Shown here one piece after another: positions 1-8,527 of a DNA stretch of 64,000 bases. The notes beneath the pieces were generated by a model. The model worked only from the letters and a program-made list of their open reading frames with translations, had not been told where the DNA came from and did not search any database. The stretch's first letter is position 1. Each line of letters opens with the position of its first letter. Origin of the DNA: Pseudomonas fortuita (GTDB taxonomy: Bacteria > Pseudomonadota > Gammaproteobacteria > Pseudomonadales > Pseudomonadaceae); assembly GCF_026898135.2 (NCBI RefSeq), contig NZ_CP114035.2:5497501-5561500 (forward strand), in the 5' to 3' direction. Made by a program: the position numbers and the translations under genes.

Positions 1-107
1 GTACCCGCAGTCGAAACACCCGATCCTGTCCGCATCAAAGACTTCCCCAGCGCAACCGCTGCATTTGAGCGCTCTCTACCGCAGTCGCCGGGTGGCAACG
101 GATGTAA

Positions 108-1115
108 CTACCCCACCTGCACCTCAAACCCATCGTACGCCGATAACGGCAAGCTGATCCCCTCACGAACCGCACGAGCATAAGCTTGCTCTTTACCCCT
201 ACCCGGCAGGTAAACCCCCAAGCCTTCAAGCCGGCTCATCTGCTCACCCAACCGTGTAGCAAAACACTCGTCCAACAACCTGGGAGCAATCCCAATCACC
301 AGCATCCCAGCCCCCGGCGATTCGCTACCAGCCCGAAAATCGCCTGCATCCAACGACCAATTGGCCCCCGTCACCCCCGCCGCAAGCACCTCAACCATCA
401 ACGCAATGTTCGCCCCCCGCCCACCCCCAAACGCCAGCAACGTCCCACGCAATGCCTCCCGCGCACTACACGTTTCATTGCCTTGCGCATCAACCGCCCA
501 GCCTGCCGGTATCGCCTCCCCCGCTTCAGCGGCCCGCAACAGGTTTACGTACGCCGTGGCACTGCTGGCCTGGTCAATCGCCAGTAAACGCCCCGCTGCA
601 CTGGCCGCTGCAAATGCGATGGGGTTGGTGGAATACAGCGGTCTGCGCTGCCCCGCCACGGTGAGCAGCGGTGGGCCATTGGTGAACGCCAACGCGACCA
701 GCCCCTCGCGCGCCAGGCGACGGGTGTAATAACCCAACTCGCCACAGGTAAAAGCGTTGAACTGCGCAAACAGGGCGATACCCAGTTGATGCGCATTGCT
801 GCACAGCGCTGGGAAAGCGCGATCGAACCCCAGTTGCGCGATCCCTCGGGCCGCGTCGCAGCGGATCATGGCCGGCGCGACCTGGGTCACGATGGGCTCG
901 GCCGCCGGGGCAATTCGGCCGGTGGCAAAGCCGCTGAGGTAATCAGGCAAGTGGCCGAAACCGAGTTCGTGTTGGCCGTGGGCCTGGGCTGACACCGTGG
1001 CATCGGCAAGCGCCGAGGCTACCGCGTGGCTGGCGCCGTGGGCCAGGCAGAGTTGGTGTGCAAAGGCGGTGGCATCGGCCAGAGACAGGCGCTTTTCGGG
1101 TTTGTGGTTTTCCAT
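108..1115 (-). CDS. Ldh2-family (malate/L-lactate/ureidoglycolate-type) dehydrogenase
   Basis: The 335-residue protein matches the NAD(P)H-dependent Ldh2/MDH2 oxidoreductase family, which includes malate, sulfolactate and ureidoglycolate dehydrogenases and delta1-piperideine-2-carboxylate reductase. Length is normal for the family. Family-like stretches include the N-terminal helical segment (about 10-60), the substrate/cofactor region around YSTNPIAFA and the glycine-rich FGGGRGANIALMVE segment near residue 230. There is no signal peptide, so it should be cytoplasmic. It is the last gene of a minus-strand cluster behind an ABC importer, so it probably acts on a 2-oxo or 2-hydroxy acid or imino acid made from the imported compound. 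The exact substrate cannot be read from sequence. Confidence 0.85.
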   Translation of the reverse strand: MENHKPEKRLSLADATAFAHQLCLAHGASHAVASALADATVSAQAHGQHELGFGHLPDYLSGFATGRIAPAAEPIVTQVAPAMIRCDAARGIAQLGFDRAFPALCSNAHQLGIALFAQFNAFTCGELGYYTRRLAREGLVALAFTNGPPLLTVAGQRRPLYSTNPIAFAAASAAGRLLAIDQASSATAYVNLLRAAEAGEAIPAGWAVDAQGNETCSAREALRGTLLAFGGGRGANIALMVEVLAAGVTGANWSLDAGDFRAGSESPGAGMLVIGIAPRLLDECFATRLGEQMSRLEGLGVYLPGRGKEQAYARAVREGISLPLSAYDGFEVQVG

Positions 1116-1161
1116 GGTGGCTTCGGTGTTCTCGGATTGTTGGTGTGCCGCAGCCTGAGAA

Positions 1162-1192
1162 CCTGCAGGGGCGGCGTAGCCGCTCCTGCAGG
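1162..1192. repeat. GC-rich palindromic hairpin (REP-like) between genes
   Basis: Two 14-base arms (CCTGCAGGGGCGGC and its near-perfect complement) flank a 3-base loop, with one mismatch. It lies between the ABC binding-protein gene and the Ldh2 gene. Such stems are common Pseudomonas intergenic repeats and can attenuate read-through or stabilise the upstream mRNA. Confidence 0.6.
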
Positions 1193-1204
1193 ATTTGATG
1201 ACCT

Positions 1205-2038
1205 TTACTGAATCATCCTTGGCTCACCCACTTTTGCAGCCTCGCGGTCCAGGCCAAACGTGGCGAGGATTTCTGCGATTTCGCCCGAGGCGTGCAAGGC
1301 CTGGATGTTCTTGCCCAGCGCCTCGCCCAAGGCTGCGTTGGCCTTGGTGTACGGGAAGGCGCTCTGCCCGGGCTCAAGCGTGGCCTTGACCCGTTGATCG
1401 GGCTCGGACACCTTGATGCTCTTGCCGGGGTAGCCGCCCTTTTGCTGCGAAGAAACGGCCACTGCGAAGCTGTCCGCGCCAACCTGGATGCGCCTGGACG
1501 CCAAGTCTTGGGCCATGGCCACGGGGTTTGGGTAAAGCACCAGGTTGTCGCCAAAGGCCTTCTTCAAATCGTCCACCCACAGGTAGCCCTGCACGGTGCC
1601 GATACGCTTGCCATCCAGTTCGGAGATCTTGGTGTAACCCTCATCCGAAATAATGCCCATCACGTCCAGGTACAACGGTGCCGACAAGCCCAGCGCCTTG
1701 CTGCGCTCTGCCGTGCGGTACCAATCGCCAATGCCGACATCGACGCGCTTAGCCACCACCGCCTGCACGACGGCGGCGGTGTCCACCACCATGGTTTTGA
1801 CTTTCAGGCATTCGCGCTCGGCGATGCGCTTGATGATCTCGCCATCCACGCCGCTCAACTGGTTGTTGGGCCCTGGTATCGAGTAGGGCGGGAACACATA
1901 CGCCGCCACGGTGAGTACACCTGGGGTGATGGTTTCAAACTGGTTCGCGGGGGTGCATTCGGCCAGGGCGTACGGGGCGCCGGCCAAGGTGGAGCACAAG
2001 AACATCCAACGGGTAAAACGTTTGAATGAGCGAGTCAT
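1205..2038 (-). CDS. amino-acid-type ABC transporter substrate-binding protein
   Basis: This is a 277-residue periplasmic binding protein of the bacterial SBP family 3. An N-terminal signal peptide (about residues 1-27, ending near YALA) is followed by the family core: LTVAAYVFPPYSI, then SGVDGEIIKRIAE, the IGDWYRTAERSK segment and KRIGTVQGYLWVDDL. It should capture a small solute in the periplasm and deliver it to the two permeases encoded just upstream. The neighbouring DddP-like and demethylase-like enzymes suggest a betaine-type or modified amino-acid ligand; that is inference. Confidence 0.9.
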   Translation of the reverse strand: MTRSFKRFTRWMFLCSTLAGAPYALAECTPANQFETITPGVLTVAAYVFPPYSIPGPNNQLSGVDGEIIKRIAERECLKVKTMVVDTAAVVQAVVAKRVDVGIGDWYRTAERSKALGLSAPLYLDVMGIISDEGYTKISELDGKRIGTVQGYLWVDDLKKAFGDNLVLYPNPVAMAQDLASRRIQVGADSFAVAVSSQQKGGYPGKSIKVSEPDQRVKATLEPGQSAFPYTKANAALGEALGKNIQALHASGEIAEILATFGLDREAAKVGEPRMIQ

Positions 2039-2096
2039 GACGTCACCTTTGCATTAAGAGAGCAGCAGCCGAAATCGGCGCGAGTGGCATTTGTTG

Positions 2097-2756
2097 TTAT
2101 GGCTGGCTGGGGGCCAGTCTTTTTTCCAGCGCTGCCACGCCCAGGGTCGCCGGGGCACAGACAGCGGCATACATCAAACCGGCCAGTATCAGCACTGGCA
2201 TGTACTCGAACGTGGAGGAACCAATGGACGATGCCCGGCTGACAATTTCTGGCAGGGCGATGGTGAAACACAGCGACGAGGCCTGGAACATCATGATCGA
2301 GAACCCCAGCAGTGATGGCAGCGCCACCCGCAAGGCCTGAGGCAGGATCACAAAGCGCAGTGCGTCGAACCGGTTGAGGCCGATCACTTCGGCGGCCTCG
2401 GTTTGCCCTGCGGCCACCGACTCGATGCCACCGCGGATGATTTCACTGGTGTAGGCCGCCGTGCAGTACGCCATGGCCAGCGCAGCGGCCCAGAACGAGG
2501 TAAGGGTCAGGTTGACGCTGGGCAGGCCGAAGTAGAAATACTGCAGCAGGATCAATGCCGGTGCACCACGCCCCAGCTCTACCACTACCAGGGAGGGGTA
2601 ACGCAACCAGCGGTTCGGCGCCGAAACGCCCAGGGCCAGCAGCAGGCCCAGCACAACGCCCAGGCCTAGGCTCACCGCTGTCACCTGCATCGACAGCACA
2701 AAGCCCTTCCACAATTCTGGCAACCATTGCGCCCACATCGTCAACAGTTCGCTCAT
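2097..2756 (-). CDS. amino-acid ABC transporter permease (HisM/GlnP type)
   Basis: This polytopic inner-membrane protein of about 219 residues has the ABC permease EAA loop (GQTEAAEVIGLNRFDALRFV) near residue 130. I chose the ATG at 2756 because it overlaps the stop of the upstream permease gene in an ATGA arrangement. An in-frame start 45 bases earlier would lie wholly inside that gene. It pairs with the next permease as the transmembrane channel of the importer. Translational coupling supports equal amounts of the two subunits. Confidence 0.9.
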   Translation of the reverse strand: MSELLTMWAQWLPELWKGFVLSMQVTAVSLGLGVVLGLLLALGVSAPNRWLRYPSLVVVELGRGAPALILLQYFYFGLPSVNLTLTSFWAAALAMAYCTAAYTSEIIRGGIESVAAGQTEAAEVIGLNRFDALRFVILPQALRVALPSLLGFSIMMFQASSLCFTIALPEIVSRASSIGSSTFEYMPVLILAGLMYAAVCAPATLGVAALEKRLAPSQP

Positions 2757-3394
2757 CGGGCAATCCTCTGTTTCAACGTGGCCGACAGCCAACGTGAGCA
2801 CAGGGCCACTGGCACGCTGAGCACCAGGTACACCACCGCCGCCGCGCTGTAGAAGCTCAGGCCCTGAAAGGTTTGCTGTGAAACCTGATAAGCCTGAAAG
2901 CTGATATCACCCACGCCAATGGTCGAGGCCACGGCCGAATCCTTCAGTAGGCCAATGGCGTAGGTGGCTGAGGTGGGAATGGCGATGCGCACCAACTGCG
3001 GCAACACCACATCGAAAAACCGTTGCGGTGCCGACAGGTTAAGCGCGTAGGCGGCTTCGAACTGGCCGGCAGGAATCGCCGCGAACGCACCACGGTACAC
3101 CTCGGACATGTGCGCCGCCGTAATCAGCCCCAGGCCAACCACCGCTGCGGTAAACGGCGACAGGCTGACATAGCCGCCACCGATGCCGAAGAAGATGAAA
3201 AACAGCCAGACAATCGGGGGAATCGAGCGCAGGGTCAGTACCAGCATGGCAGCCAGCACACTCAGCACCTTGACCCTGGACATGCGCAGGGCACAGATCG
3301 GAAACCCCAGCACTACGCCCACACAGAATGCCAGCACGGTAACGGCAATGGTCCAGGGTACGCCGTTCAACAGCATCATCAGGATGTCTTGCAT
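2753..3394 (-). CDS. amino-acid ABC transporter permease (second subunit)
   Basis: This is a 213-residue inner-membrane permease of the His/Glu/Gln/Arg/opine family. Hydrophobic segments occur throughout and the EAA-loop stretch is GQFEAAYALNLSAPQRFFDV near residue 130. Its start codon shares one base with the stop of the ATPase gene (TGATG), and its own stop overlaps the next permease, so the three genes form one tight operon. It is the partner half of a heterodimeric channel. Confidence 0.9.
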   Translation of the reverse strand: MQDILMMLLNGVPWTIAVTVLAFCVGVVLGFPICALRMSRVKVLSVLAAMLVLTLRSIPPIVWLFFIFFGIGGGYVSLSPFTAAVVGLGLITAAHMSEVYRGAFAAIPAGQFEAAYALNLSAPQRFFDVVLPQLVRIAIPTSATYAIGLLKDSAVASTIGVGDISFQAYQVSQQTFQGLSFYSAAAVVYLVLSVPVALCSRWLSATLKQRIAR

Positions 3395-4203
3395 CAGCGA
3401 TTCCTCACGGCCTGGAGAAACTGCACCACCCGTTCATGCTGGGGCTCGCGCATCACCTGCTGGCTTGGCCCGTGCTCGATGATGCGCCCGTCAGCCATCA
3501 CCACCACACGGTCAGACACGGTTTCGGCGAAGTGCATCTCGTGGGTTACCACAATCATCGACATGCCTTCGCCGGCCAGCTCTTTCATCACCGCCAGCAC
3601 CTCCAGGCCCAGCTCGGGGTCCAGCGCCGAGGTCGGCTCATCGAACAGCATCAGCTCAGGGTCCAATGCCAGGGCGCGGGCGATGGCGATGCGTTGCTGC
3701 TGGCCACCGGAGCAGCGCGCCGGATAATGCTGGGCCTTGTCGGCCAGCCCGACGCGTTCGAGCAGTTGCAAGGAGCGGGCGTCGGCGTCTTTGGGGCTGC
3801 GGCCCAGGGTGCGGATTTGCGCCAGGCTGACGTTGCGCAGCACTGTCAGGTGCGGGAACAGATTGAACGACTGGAACACCATGCCAATGCGCCGGCGCAA
3901 CTTGAGCAGCTCGGTACGGGGCAACGCCTTGCCCGCTTCGATGTGCACGCCATCCATGCTGACCCGCCCCTTGGTCGGCGGCTCCAGTTGGTTGATGCAG
4001 CGCAGCAAGGTACTTTTGCCCGACCCGCTGGGGCCGATAATGGCCACCACCTCGCCCTTGTTCATTTCAAACCACACGTCGTGCAACACGGGGTAAGGGC
4101 CAAACTGTTTATGAATGCCCTCCAGGCGCAAGAACGGTTCGGCGCTGGCCACCGGCCGCGGTGCCAAGGTGGGTGCGGTTTCAATCACGGTCATGCTGCT
4201 CAT
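3394..4203 (-). CDS. amino-acid ABC transporter ATP-binding protein
   Basis: This 269-residue ABC ATPase is of the GlnQ/HisP type. Walker A (GPSGSGKST) lies near residue 57, the Q-loop in MVFQSFNLFPH, the signature CSGGQQQR near 163, Walker B (ELMLFDEPTSALD) near 183 and the H-loop in VVTHEMHF. An extension of about 25 residues precedes the usual N-terminus and contains a second possible start. A GGAG-type ribosome site lies just upstream of the chosen ATG. It energises the importer encoded downstream. Confidence 0.92.
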   Translation of the reverse strand: MSSMTVIETAPTLAPRPVASAEPFLRLEGIHKQFGPYPVLHDVWFEMNKGEVVAIIGPSGSGKSTLLRCINQLEPPTKGRVSMDGVHIEAGKALPRTELLKLRRRIGMVFQSFNLFPHLTVLRNVSLAQIRTLGRSPKDADARSLQLLERVGLADKAQHYPARCSGGQQQRIAIARALALDPELMLFDEPTSALDPELGLEVLAVMKELAGEGMSMIVVTHEMHFAETVSDRVVVMADGRIIEHGPSQQVMREPQHERVVQFLQAVRNR

Positions 4204-4216
4204 GGTTTTGCTCCAG

Positions 4217-5524
4217 CTATCGATCGCCGTCGACTAAGGGCCTGCGCGAGAGTTTGATCGGCCCGTTGGCGCTGATCAGCACCTGTTCTTCGAGCTTCAC
4301 CCCTTCCCCACCGCCTTGCTCACCAATGTAACTTTCCACCGACACCACCATGTTTTCCTGGAACAGGCCGTCGTAACCCCACTCGGCGAAATCCACGGCG
4401 TAGGCGACGCTGGGGTACTCGTCCACCAGCCCGACGCCGTGCAGCATCATCATGTAGCGGTTGTGCTCAAAGCGCTTGGGCACCGGCCAGCAGTGTTCGG
4501 CGAACTCGCGGAAGGACAGGCCTGGGCGCAGCAGCTCGACGTTGTGATTGATCTGCTGCGAGGCGATGTCGAGCAAGTCGCGTTGGGCCATGGTTGGCGC
4601 CTTGCCGGGGCAGATGAAGCTGCGCGAGATGTCTGAAAGGTAACCGCCGGGTCCGACCATGTCGGTGTCGAAGCAGACCATTTCACCTGCCTTGATGACC
4701 TTGTCGGTGGCGTCCTGAAACCACGGATTGGTGCGCGGCCCGGAACTGAGCAAGCGGCTTTCCGCCCATTCGCCGCCGTGCGCGACGTTGGTGCCGTGCA
4801 TGATGCTCCACAGCTGGTTTTCGGTAACCCCTGGCACCAGGCTTGTGCGCATGCGGGCAATGGCCAGGTCGCACACGCCCATGGACACCCGGTGGCTGGC
4901 CACTTCTTCCGCCGATTTGATCAAGCGTGCCTGCTCCATCAAGGGCTGCGCATCGAACAGTTCAATGCCCTGTTGCGTCAGGCGCTGGGCACCCCAAGGG
5001 TCGCAGCGGTCCACCGCCAAGCGGCGGTTGCCGCCAGCGTGGCGGGCCATCAGGTCTGCCACCTCCTGTGCCCAGCGCTCGGCTTTTTCCTGCACGCGGG
5101 GGCCGGCAAGAAAATACAGCCAGGGTATCGCCGGGCGAATTTCATCGATGGTTTCAACGTGCTCGCTGTTGTGCCGGCTGCTGGTGAACTCGAACAGCAC
5201 CACCGGGCCGTCGGTGGCCACAAACACATAGCGGCTGGGCGAGTGCATCACCCACAAACCAAGGTTATTGGTGTCGGTGGCATAGCGAATATTGATCGGG
5301 TCGGCCAGCAGAATGCCGGCGTAATCCTGGGCGCGCAGTTGCTCGCGAATGCGCTCCAGGCGGTAATGGCGCAAGGCTTTGCGGTCGATGGCGGCATACG
5401 CATCGAGTAACGCCGTGTCGACCGGCGCGATGGCATGTTCAGTGACCTTGGCATCGCTGCGAAAGCGCAGGTCGCGTTCGGTTAACGCAGTGAGCAGCTC
5501 AATGGAATCAGAACCCGTTTGCAT
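4217..5524 (-). CDS. M24-fold enzyme resembling DMSP lyase DddP
   Basis: This 435-residue protein has the creatinase-like N-domain followed by the M24 pita-bread domain. Probable metal ligands are Asp286, Asp288, Asp298, His362, Glu397 and Glu412; Tyr357 and Asp368 are candidate catalytic residues. From memory, characterised marine DddP uses D295, D297, D307, H371, E406 and E421 with Y366 and D377. That is the same set at a constant offset of nine. The GGEW and SGPRTNPWF stretches also resemble DddP. DddP cleaves dimethylsulfoniopropionate to DMS and acrylate, but related M24 proteins include creatinase, ectoine hydrolase and Xaa-Pro peptidase. It sits directly upstream of the ABC importer genes. 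The family is firm; the substrate is not. Confidence 0.75.
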   Translation of the reverse strand: MQTGSDSIELLTALTERDLRFRSDAKVTEHAIAPVDTALLDAYAAIDRKALRHYRLERIREQLRAQDYAGILLADPINIRYATDTNNLGLWVMHSPSRYVFVATDGPVVLFEFTSSRHNSEHVETIDEIRPAIPWLYFLAGPRVQEKAERWAQEVADLMARHAGGNRRLAVDRCDPWGAQRLTQQGIELFDAQPLMEQARLIKSAEEVASHRVSMGVCDLAIARMRTSLVPGVTENQLWSIMHGTNVAHGGEWAESRLLSSGPRTNPWFQDATDKVIKAGEMVCFDTDMVGPGGYLSDISRSFICPGKAPTMAQRDLLDIASQQINHNVELLRPGLSFREFAEHCWPVPKRFEHNRYMMMLHGVGLVDEYPSVAYAVDFAEWGYDGLFQENMVVSVESYIGEQGGGEGVKLEEQVLISANGPIKLSRRPLVDGDR

Positions 5525-5624
5525 GCAACAACCTCCGCTGAGTCAGACCAACTTTCGGGGCAGTAACTAAAGGTTTCTAAATCGGGTGACGGCTGTCTTT
5601 ATTGTTGTGGGCAACACACAGTAG

Positions 5625-7661
5625 CTACAGGTCCTTGACCAGCCGCAGGGCATCGTAGATGGCCGCATGGGTATTGCGCGACGCCACTGCATCACCAATG
5701 CGGAACAATTGGAAGCGCCCGTCGGGGTTGCTGACAACGGTTTGCGGCTTGCCGACAATCAGGTCCATGTACTCCACGGCGCCTTCGTTGCTGGCCAAGG
5801 GTTTGAGTTCGAAATACAGCTCGTCCAGCGGCCGGGTGCCGTGGTTGACCACCACCTGGTCCACCAGGCGCGTTTTAGTCAGGTCGCTGTAATCGGTGCC
5901 GATCGTGGCCAGCAATTGGTCGCCTTGTTTCTCCACCGCCTTGAGCCGGTAGGTGACGGTAAAGGTGGTGTCCAGGTGCTGTAACGCGCGCATGTAGGGC
6001 ACCAGGTTCATGCCCATGACTTCTGGCGCGAACGAACGGTCGGGGGTCATGATTTCAGTCTTGGCGCCACTGCGGGCTATGAACTCGGCGGCTTGCAGGC
6101 CGGCATGGTCGCCCGCATCGTCGTACACCAGCACATTGCGCCCAGGCTTCACATCGCCAGAAATGATGTCCCAGCTTGAAACCAGGTACTGATTGCCGTG
6201 TGCCAGCACTTCGGTGTGCGGCATGCCCCCGGTCGCCACGATCACCACGTCGGCATTTTCATCGAGCACAACCGCGGTGTCTGCCCAGGTGTTGAAGTGG
6301 AACGTCACGCCAAGGCGCTCGCATTGCGCCATGCGCCAATCGATGATGCTGATCATTTCTTTGCGCCGCTCGGACTGCGCGGTCAGGCGAATCTGCCCGC
6401 CGGGTTTGTCCGCCAGCTCGTACACCACCACCTCGTGGCCGCGCTCTGCTGCCACACGTGCCGCCTCCAGGCCACCAGGGCCGGCGCCCACAATCACCAC
6501 TTTCCGCTTGTGCACCGCCTTGGGTATTTCATGGGGCATGGTGGTTTCACGCCCGGTCGCGGCGTTGTGGATGCAGTACGCAGCACCAGCGTTGTAAATG
6601 CGGTCCAGGCAATAGTTGGCGCCCACGCATGGGCGGATATCGTCTTCACGGCCTTCGATGATCTTGCGCACGATGTGCGGGTCGGTCATGTGCGCGCGGG
6701 TCATGCCGACCATGTCCACCAACCCCGAGGCAATGGCATGACGCGCTGTGGCCACGTCGGGGATCTTCGCTGCATGGAAGGTCGGGAAGCCGGTCAGCGC
6801 CCTGATTTCACCGGCAAAGTCCAGGTGCGGCGCATTGCGCATGCCCTGGATCGGGATGATGTCGGTCAGCCCGGCGTCGGTGGCGATATTGCCGCGGATC
6901 ACATTGAGGAAGTCAATCATGCCACTGTCTTTCAACAGTTGAGAGATCTGCAAGCCCTCCTCTTTTTGCAGCCCACCGGCAAGCACTTCGTCCCCGGTGT
7001 AGCGGATGCCGACAATAAAGTCCGGGCCCACGCGTTTGCGAATGGCCGTGAGCACATCGAAGGTGAAGCGCAGGCGGTTTTGCAGCGAGCCGCCGTAAGG
7101 CCCTTCCAGTTCATTGGTCAGGGGCGACCAGAACTGGTCCATCAAGTGGCCGTAGGCTTGCAGCTCGATGCCGTCCAGGCCGGCGGCCTTCATGCGTTCG
7201 GCGGCATCGGCATAGTCGCGAATGATGCGGTCGATGTCCCAATGTTCCAGCTGCTTGGGGAAGGCGCGGTGTGCGGGTTCCTGATTGTGGGAGGGCGACA
7301 CCACCGGTAGCCAGTCGCCTTTGTCCCAGCGGGTACGCCGGCCCAGGTGAGTAAGCTGGATCATCACCGCCGCGCCATGTTCGTGGCACTCGTCAGTCAG
7401 GTCTTTCATCCAGCCGACCACTTCATCCTTGTAGGCCAGAATGTTGTTGAACACGGGCGGGCTGTCACGGGAGATCGCGGCGGAGCCTGCGGTCATGGTC
7501 ATGGCTACACCGGCTTTGGCACGCTCGACGTGGTAGGCCCGATAGAGCTTTTTCGGCATCCCGTCTTCCGGGTAAGCCGGTTCGTGGGACGTGGTGATGA
7601 TGCGGTTGCGCAGGGTCAGATGCTTGAGGCGATAAGGCTGAAGTAGCGGATCGTTTTTCAT
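5625..7661 (-). CDS. Old-yellow-enzyme/Fe-S flavoprotein, N-methylproline-demethylase-like
   Basis: This 678-residue two-part flavoprotein has an N-terminal FMN-binding TIM barrel (about 1-375), as in dimethylamine/trimethylamine dehydrogenase and 2,4-dienoyl-CoA reductase. A C-terminal FAD/NAD(P) Rossmann unit follows (GAGPGG at 392-397). An iron-sulphur motif sits between them with Cys345, Cys351 and Cys363. In trimethylamine dehydrogenase a fourth Cys precedes the third by three residues; here that position is Ala348, which I associate with the N-methylproline/stachydrine demethylase-like branch. Members oxidatively demethylate N-methylated amines. It is first in the minus-strand cluster and divergent from a TetR gene. 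The demethylase role is inferred from family and context. Confidence 0.8.
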   Translation of the reverse strand: MKNDPLLQPYRLKHLTLRNRIITTSHEPAYPEDGMPKKLYRAYHVERAKAGVAMTMTAGSAAISRDSPPVFNNILAYKDEVVGWMKDLTDECHEHGAAVMIQLTHLGRRTRWDKGDWLPVVSPSHNQEPAHRAFPKQLEHWDIDRIIRDYADAAERMKAAGLDGIELQAYGHLMDQFWSPLTNELEGPYGGSLQNRLRFTFDVLTAIRKRVGPDFIVGIRYTGDEVLAGGLQKEEGLQISQLLKDSGMIDFLNVIRGNIATDAGLTDIIPIQGMRNAPHLDFAGEIRALTGFPTFHAAKIPDVATARHAIASGLVDMVGMTRAHMTDPHIVRKIIEGREDDIRPCVGANYCLDRIYNAGAAYCIHNAATGRETTMPHEIPKAVHKRKVVIVGAGPGGLEAARVAAERGHEVVVYELADKPGGQIRLTAQSERRKEMISIIDWRMAQCERLGVTFHFNTWADTAVVLDENADVVIVATGGMPHTEVLAHGNQYLVSSWDIISGDVKPGRNVLVYDDAGDHAGLQAAEFIARSGAKTEIMTPDRSFAPEVMGMNLVPYMRALQHLDTTFTVTYRLKAVEKQGDQLLATIGTDYSDLTKTRLVDQVVVNHGTRPLDELYFELKPLASNEGAVEYMDLIVGKPQTVVSNPDGRFQLFRIGDAVASRNTHAAIYDALRLVKDL

Positions 7662-7708
7662 ATCGGTCTCGCAAACAGGTCATCAGGCAAGCCGACAATA
7701 TGCCCCTC

Positions 7709-7745
7709 TGTACACAGGTGTCAATACTCTTGACGATGGTGTACA
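7709..7745. promoter_or_regulatory. inverted-repeat operator between demethylase gene and TetR gene
   Basis: TGTACAC and GTGTACA form the outer arms and TGTCAA / TTGACG the inner arms of a 37-base dyad centred in the 122-base divergent intergenic region. The geometry and place suit autoregulation and control of the catabolic cluster by the adjacent TetR-type protein. Confidence 0.65.
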
Positions 7746-7783
7746 GTTGCCACAAACAGCAGATTGAAAAGGGAGAAATGCCC

Positions 7784-8431
7784 ATGAAAGGCGCCACCTC
7801 AAAGGCGGAACCCGCAGGCCGAGGCTCACTGGAAAGCTGGCTTAATGCGGCCTATGAAAGCCTGACTGAGTCAGGTGTCGATGCCGTGCGCGTGATGCCG
7901 CTGGCAAAAAAACTGAATTTGTCGCGCACCAGCTTCTACTGGTTTTTCGAAGACCGCGATGCCCTGCTCGTAGCCTTGATCGAGCAGTGGAAAAACAAGA
8001 ACACCTTCAACCTGGTGACCCAGTCCCAGGCCTATGCCGAGTCCATCACCGAGGCGATTCTCAACGTCTTCGACTGCTGGCTGAACAGCGAACTGTTCGA
8101 CTCGCAATTCGAGTTCGCCATGCGCAGCTGGGCGCTGCAGTCACCGGAAGTGGCGCAGGAAATCGGCCAGGCAGACGCGCAGCGCGTCGAGGCGTTACGG
8201 CAGATGTTCGACCGTTTCGGCTTTGAAAACGATGCTGCGATTACCCGCGCCCGGTCGATCTACCTTACGCAAATCGGCTACATCAGCATGAAAACCCGGG
8301 AGCCGTTGGCTCAGCGCATGCGCTACATCCCCGAGTACCTGAAGATTTTTACCGGCAGGGAGCCGGAAGCCCGTGAGCTGGAGCGCTTTTATCAGCGCAA
8401 CGGTTTTAGTAGTGCCGATTTGAGCGCCTGA
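7784..8431 (+). CDS. TetR/AcrR-family transcriptional regulator
   Basis: This regulator of about 215 residues has an N-terminal DNA-binding domain: a helix-turn-helix around AVRVMPLAKKLNLSRTSFYWF (about 30-55), with the typical FYWFF recognition-helix end. A helical ligand-binding domain follows. I chose the second ATG of the ATGCCCATG pair because the AAGGGAGA ribosome site is correctly spaced only for it. It is divergent from the demethylase/importer cluster, with a long dyad between them, so it most likely controls that cluster in response to its substrate. Confidence 0.85.
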   Translation: MKGATSKAEPAGRGSLESWLNAAYESLTESGVDAVRVMPLAKKLNLSRTSFYWFFEDRDALLVALIEQWKNKNTFNLVTQSQAYAESITEAILNVFDCWLNSELFDSQFEFAMRSWALQSPEVAQEIGQADAQRVEALRQMFDRFGFENDAAITRARSIYLTQIGYISMKTREPLAQRMRYIPEYLKIFTGREPEARELERFYQRNGFSSADLSA

Positions 8432-8464
8432 CAAACACCGGGGCCTTTGCAAGCTTCAGGATTT

Positions 8465-8503
8465 GCGCCCCTGTGGCCACGGGTTTGCCCGTGAACAGGG
8501 CGC
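8465..8503. terminator. bidirectional hairpin between convergent genes
   Basis: GCGCCC/GGGCGC outer arms and CACGGG/CCCGTG inner arms form an imperfect long stem between the TetR gene and the siderophore receptor gene, which converge here. There is no strong U-tract, so it may be a REP-like element acting as a terminator. Confidence 0.5.
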
Positions 8504-8527
8504 AACCCGTGCCATCCGCTAGCCGTA

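Noticed and set aside
1..183. Open plus-strand frame from the window edge
   Set aside because: It runs into the end of the Ldh2 gene, is short, and shows no family likeness; it is probably noncoding plus antisense.
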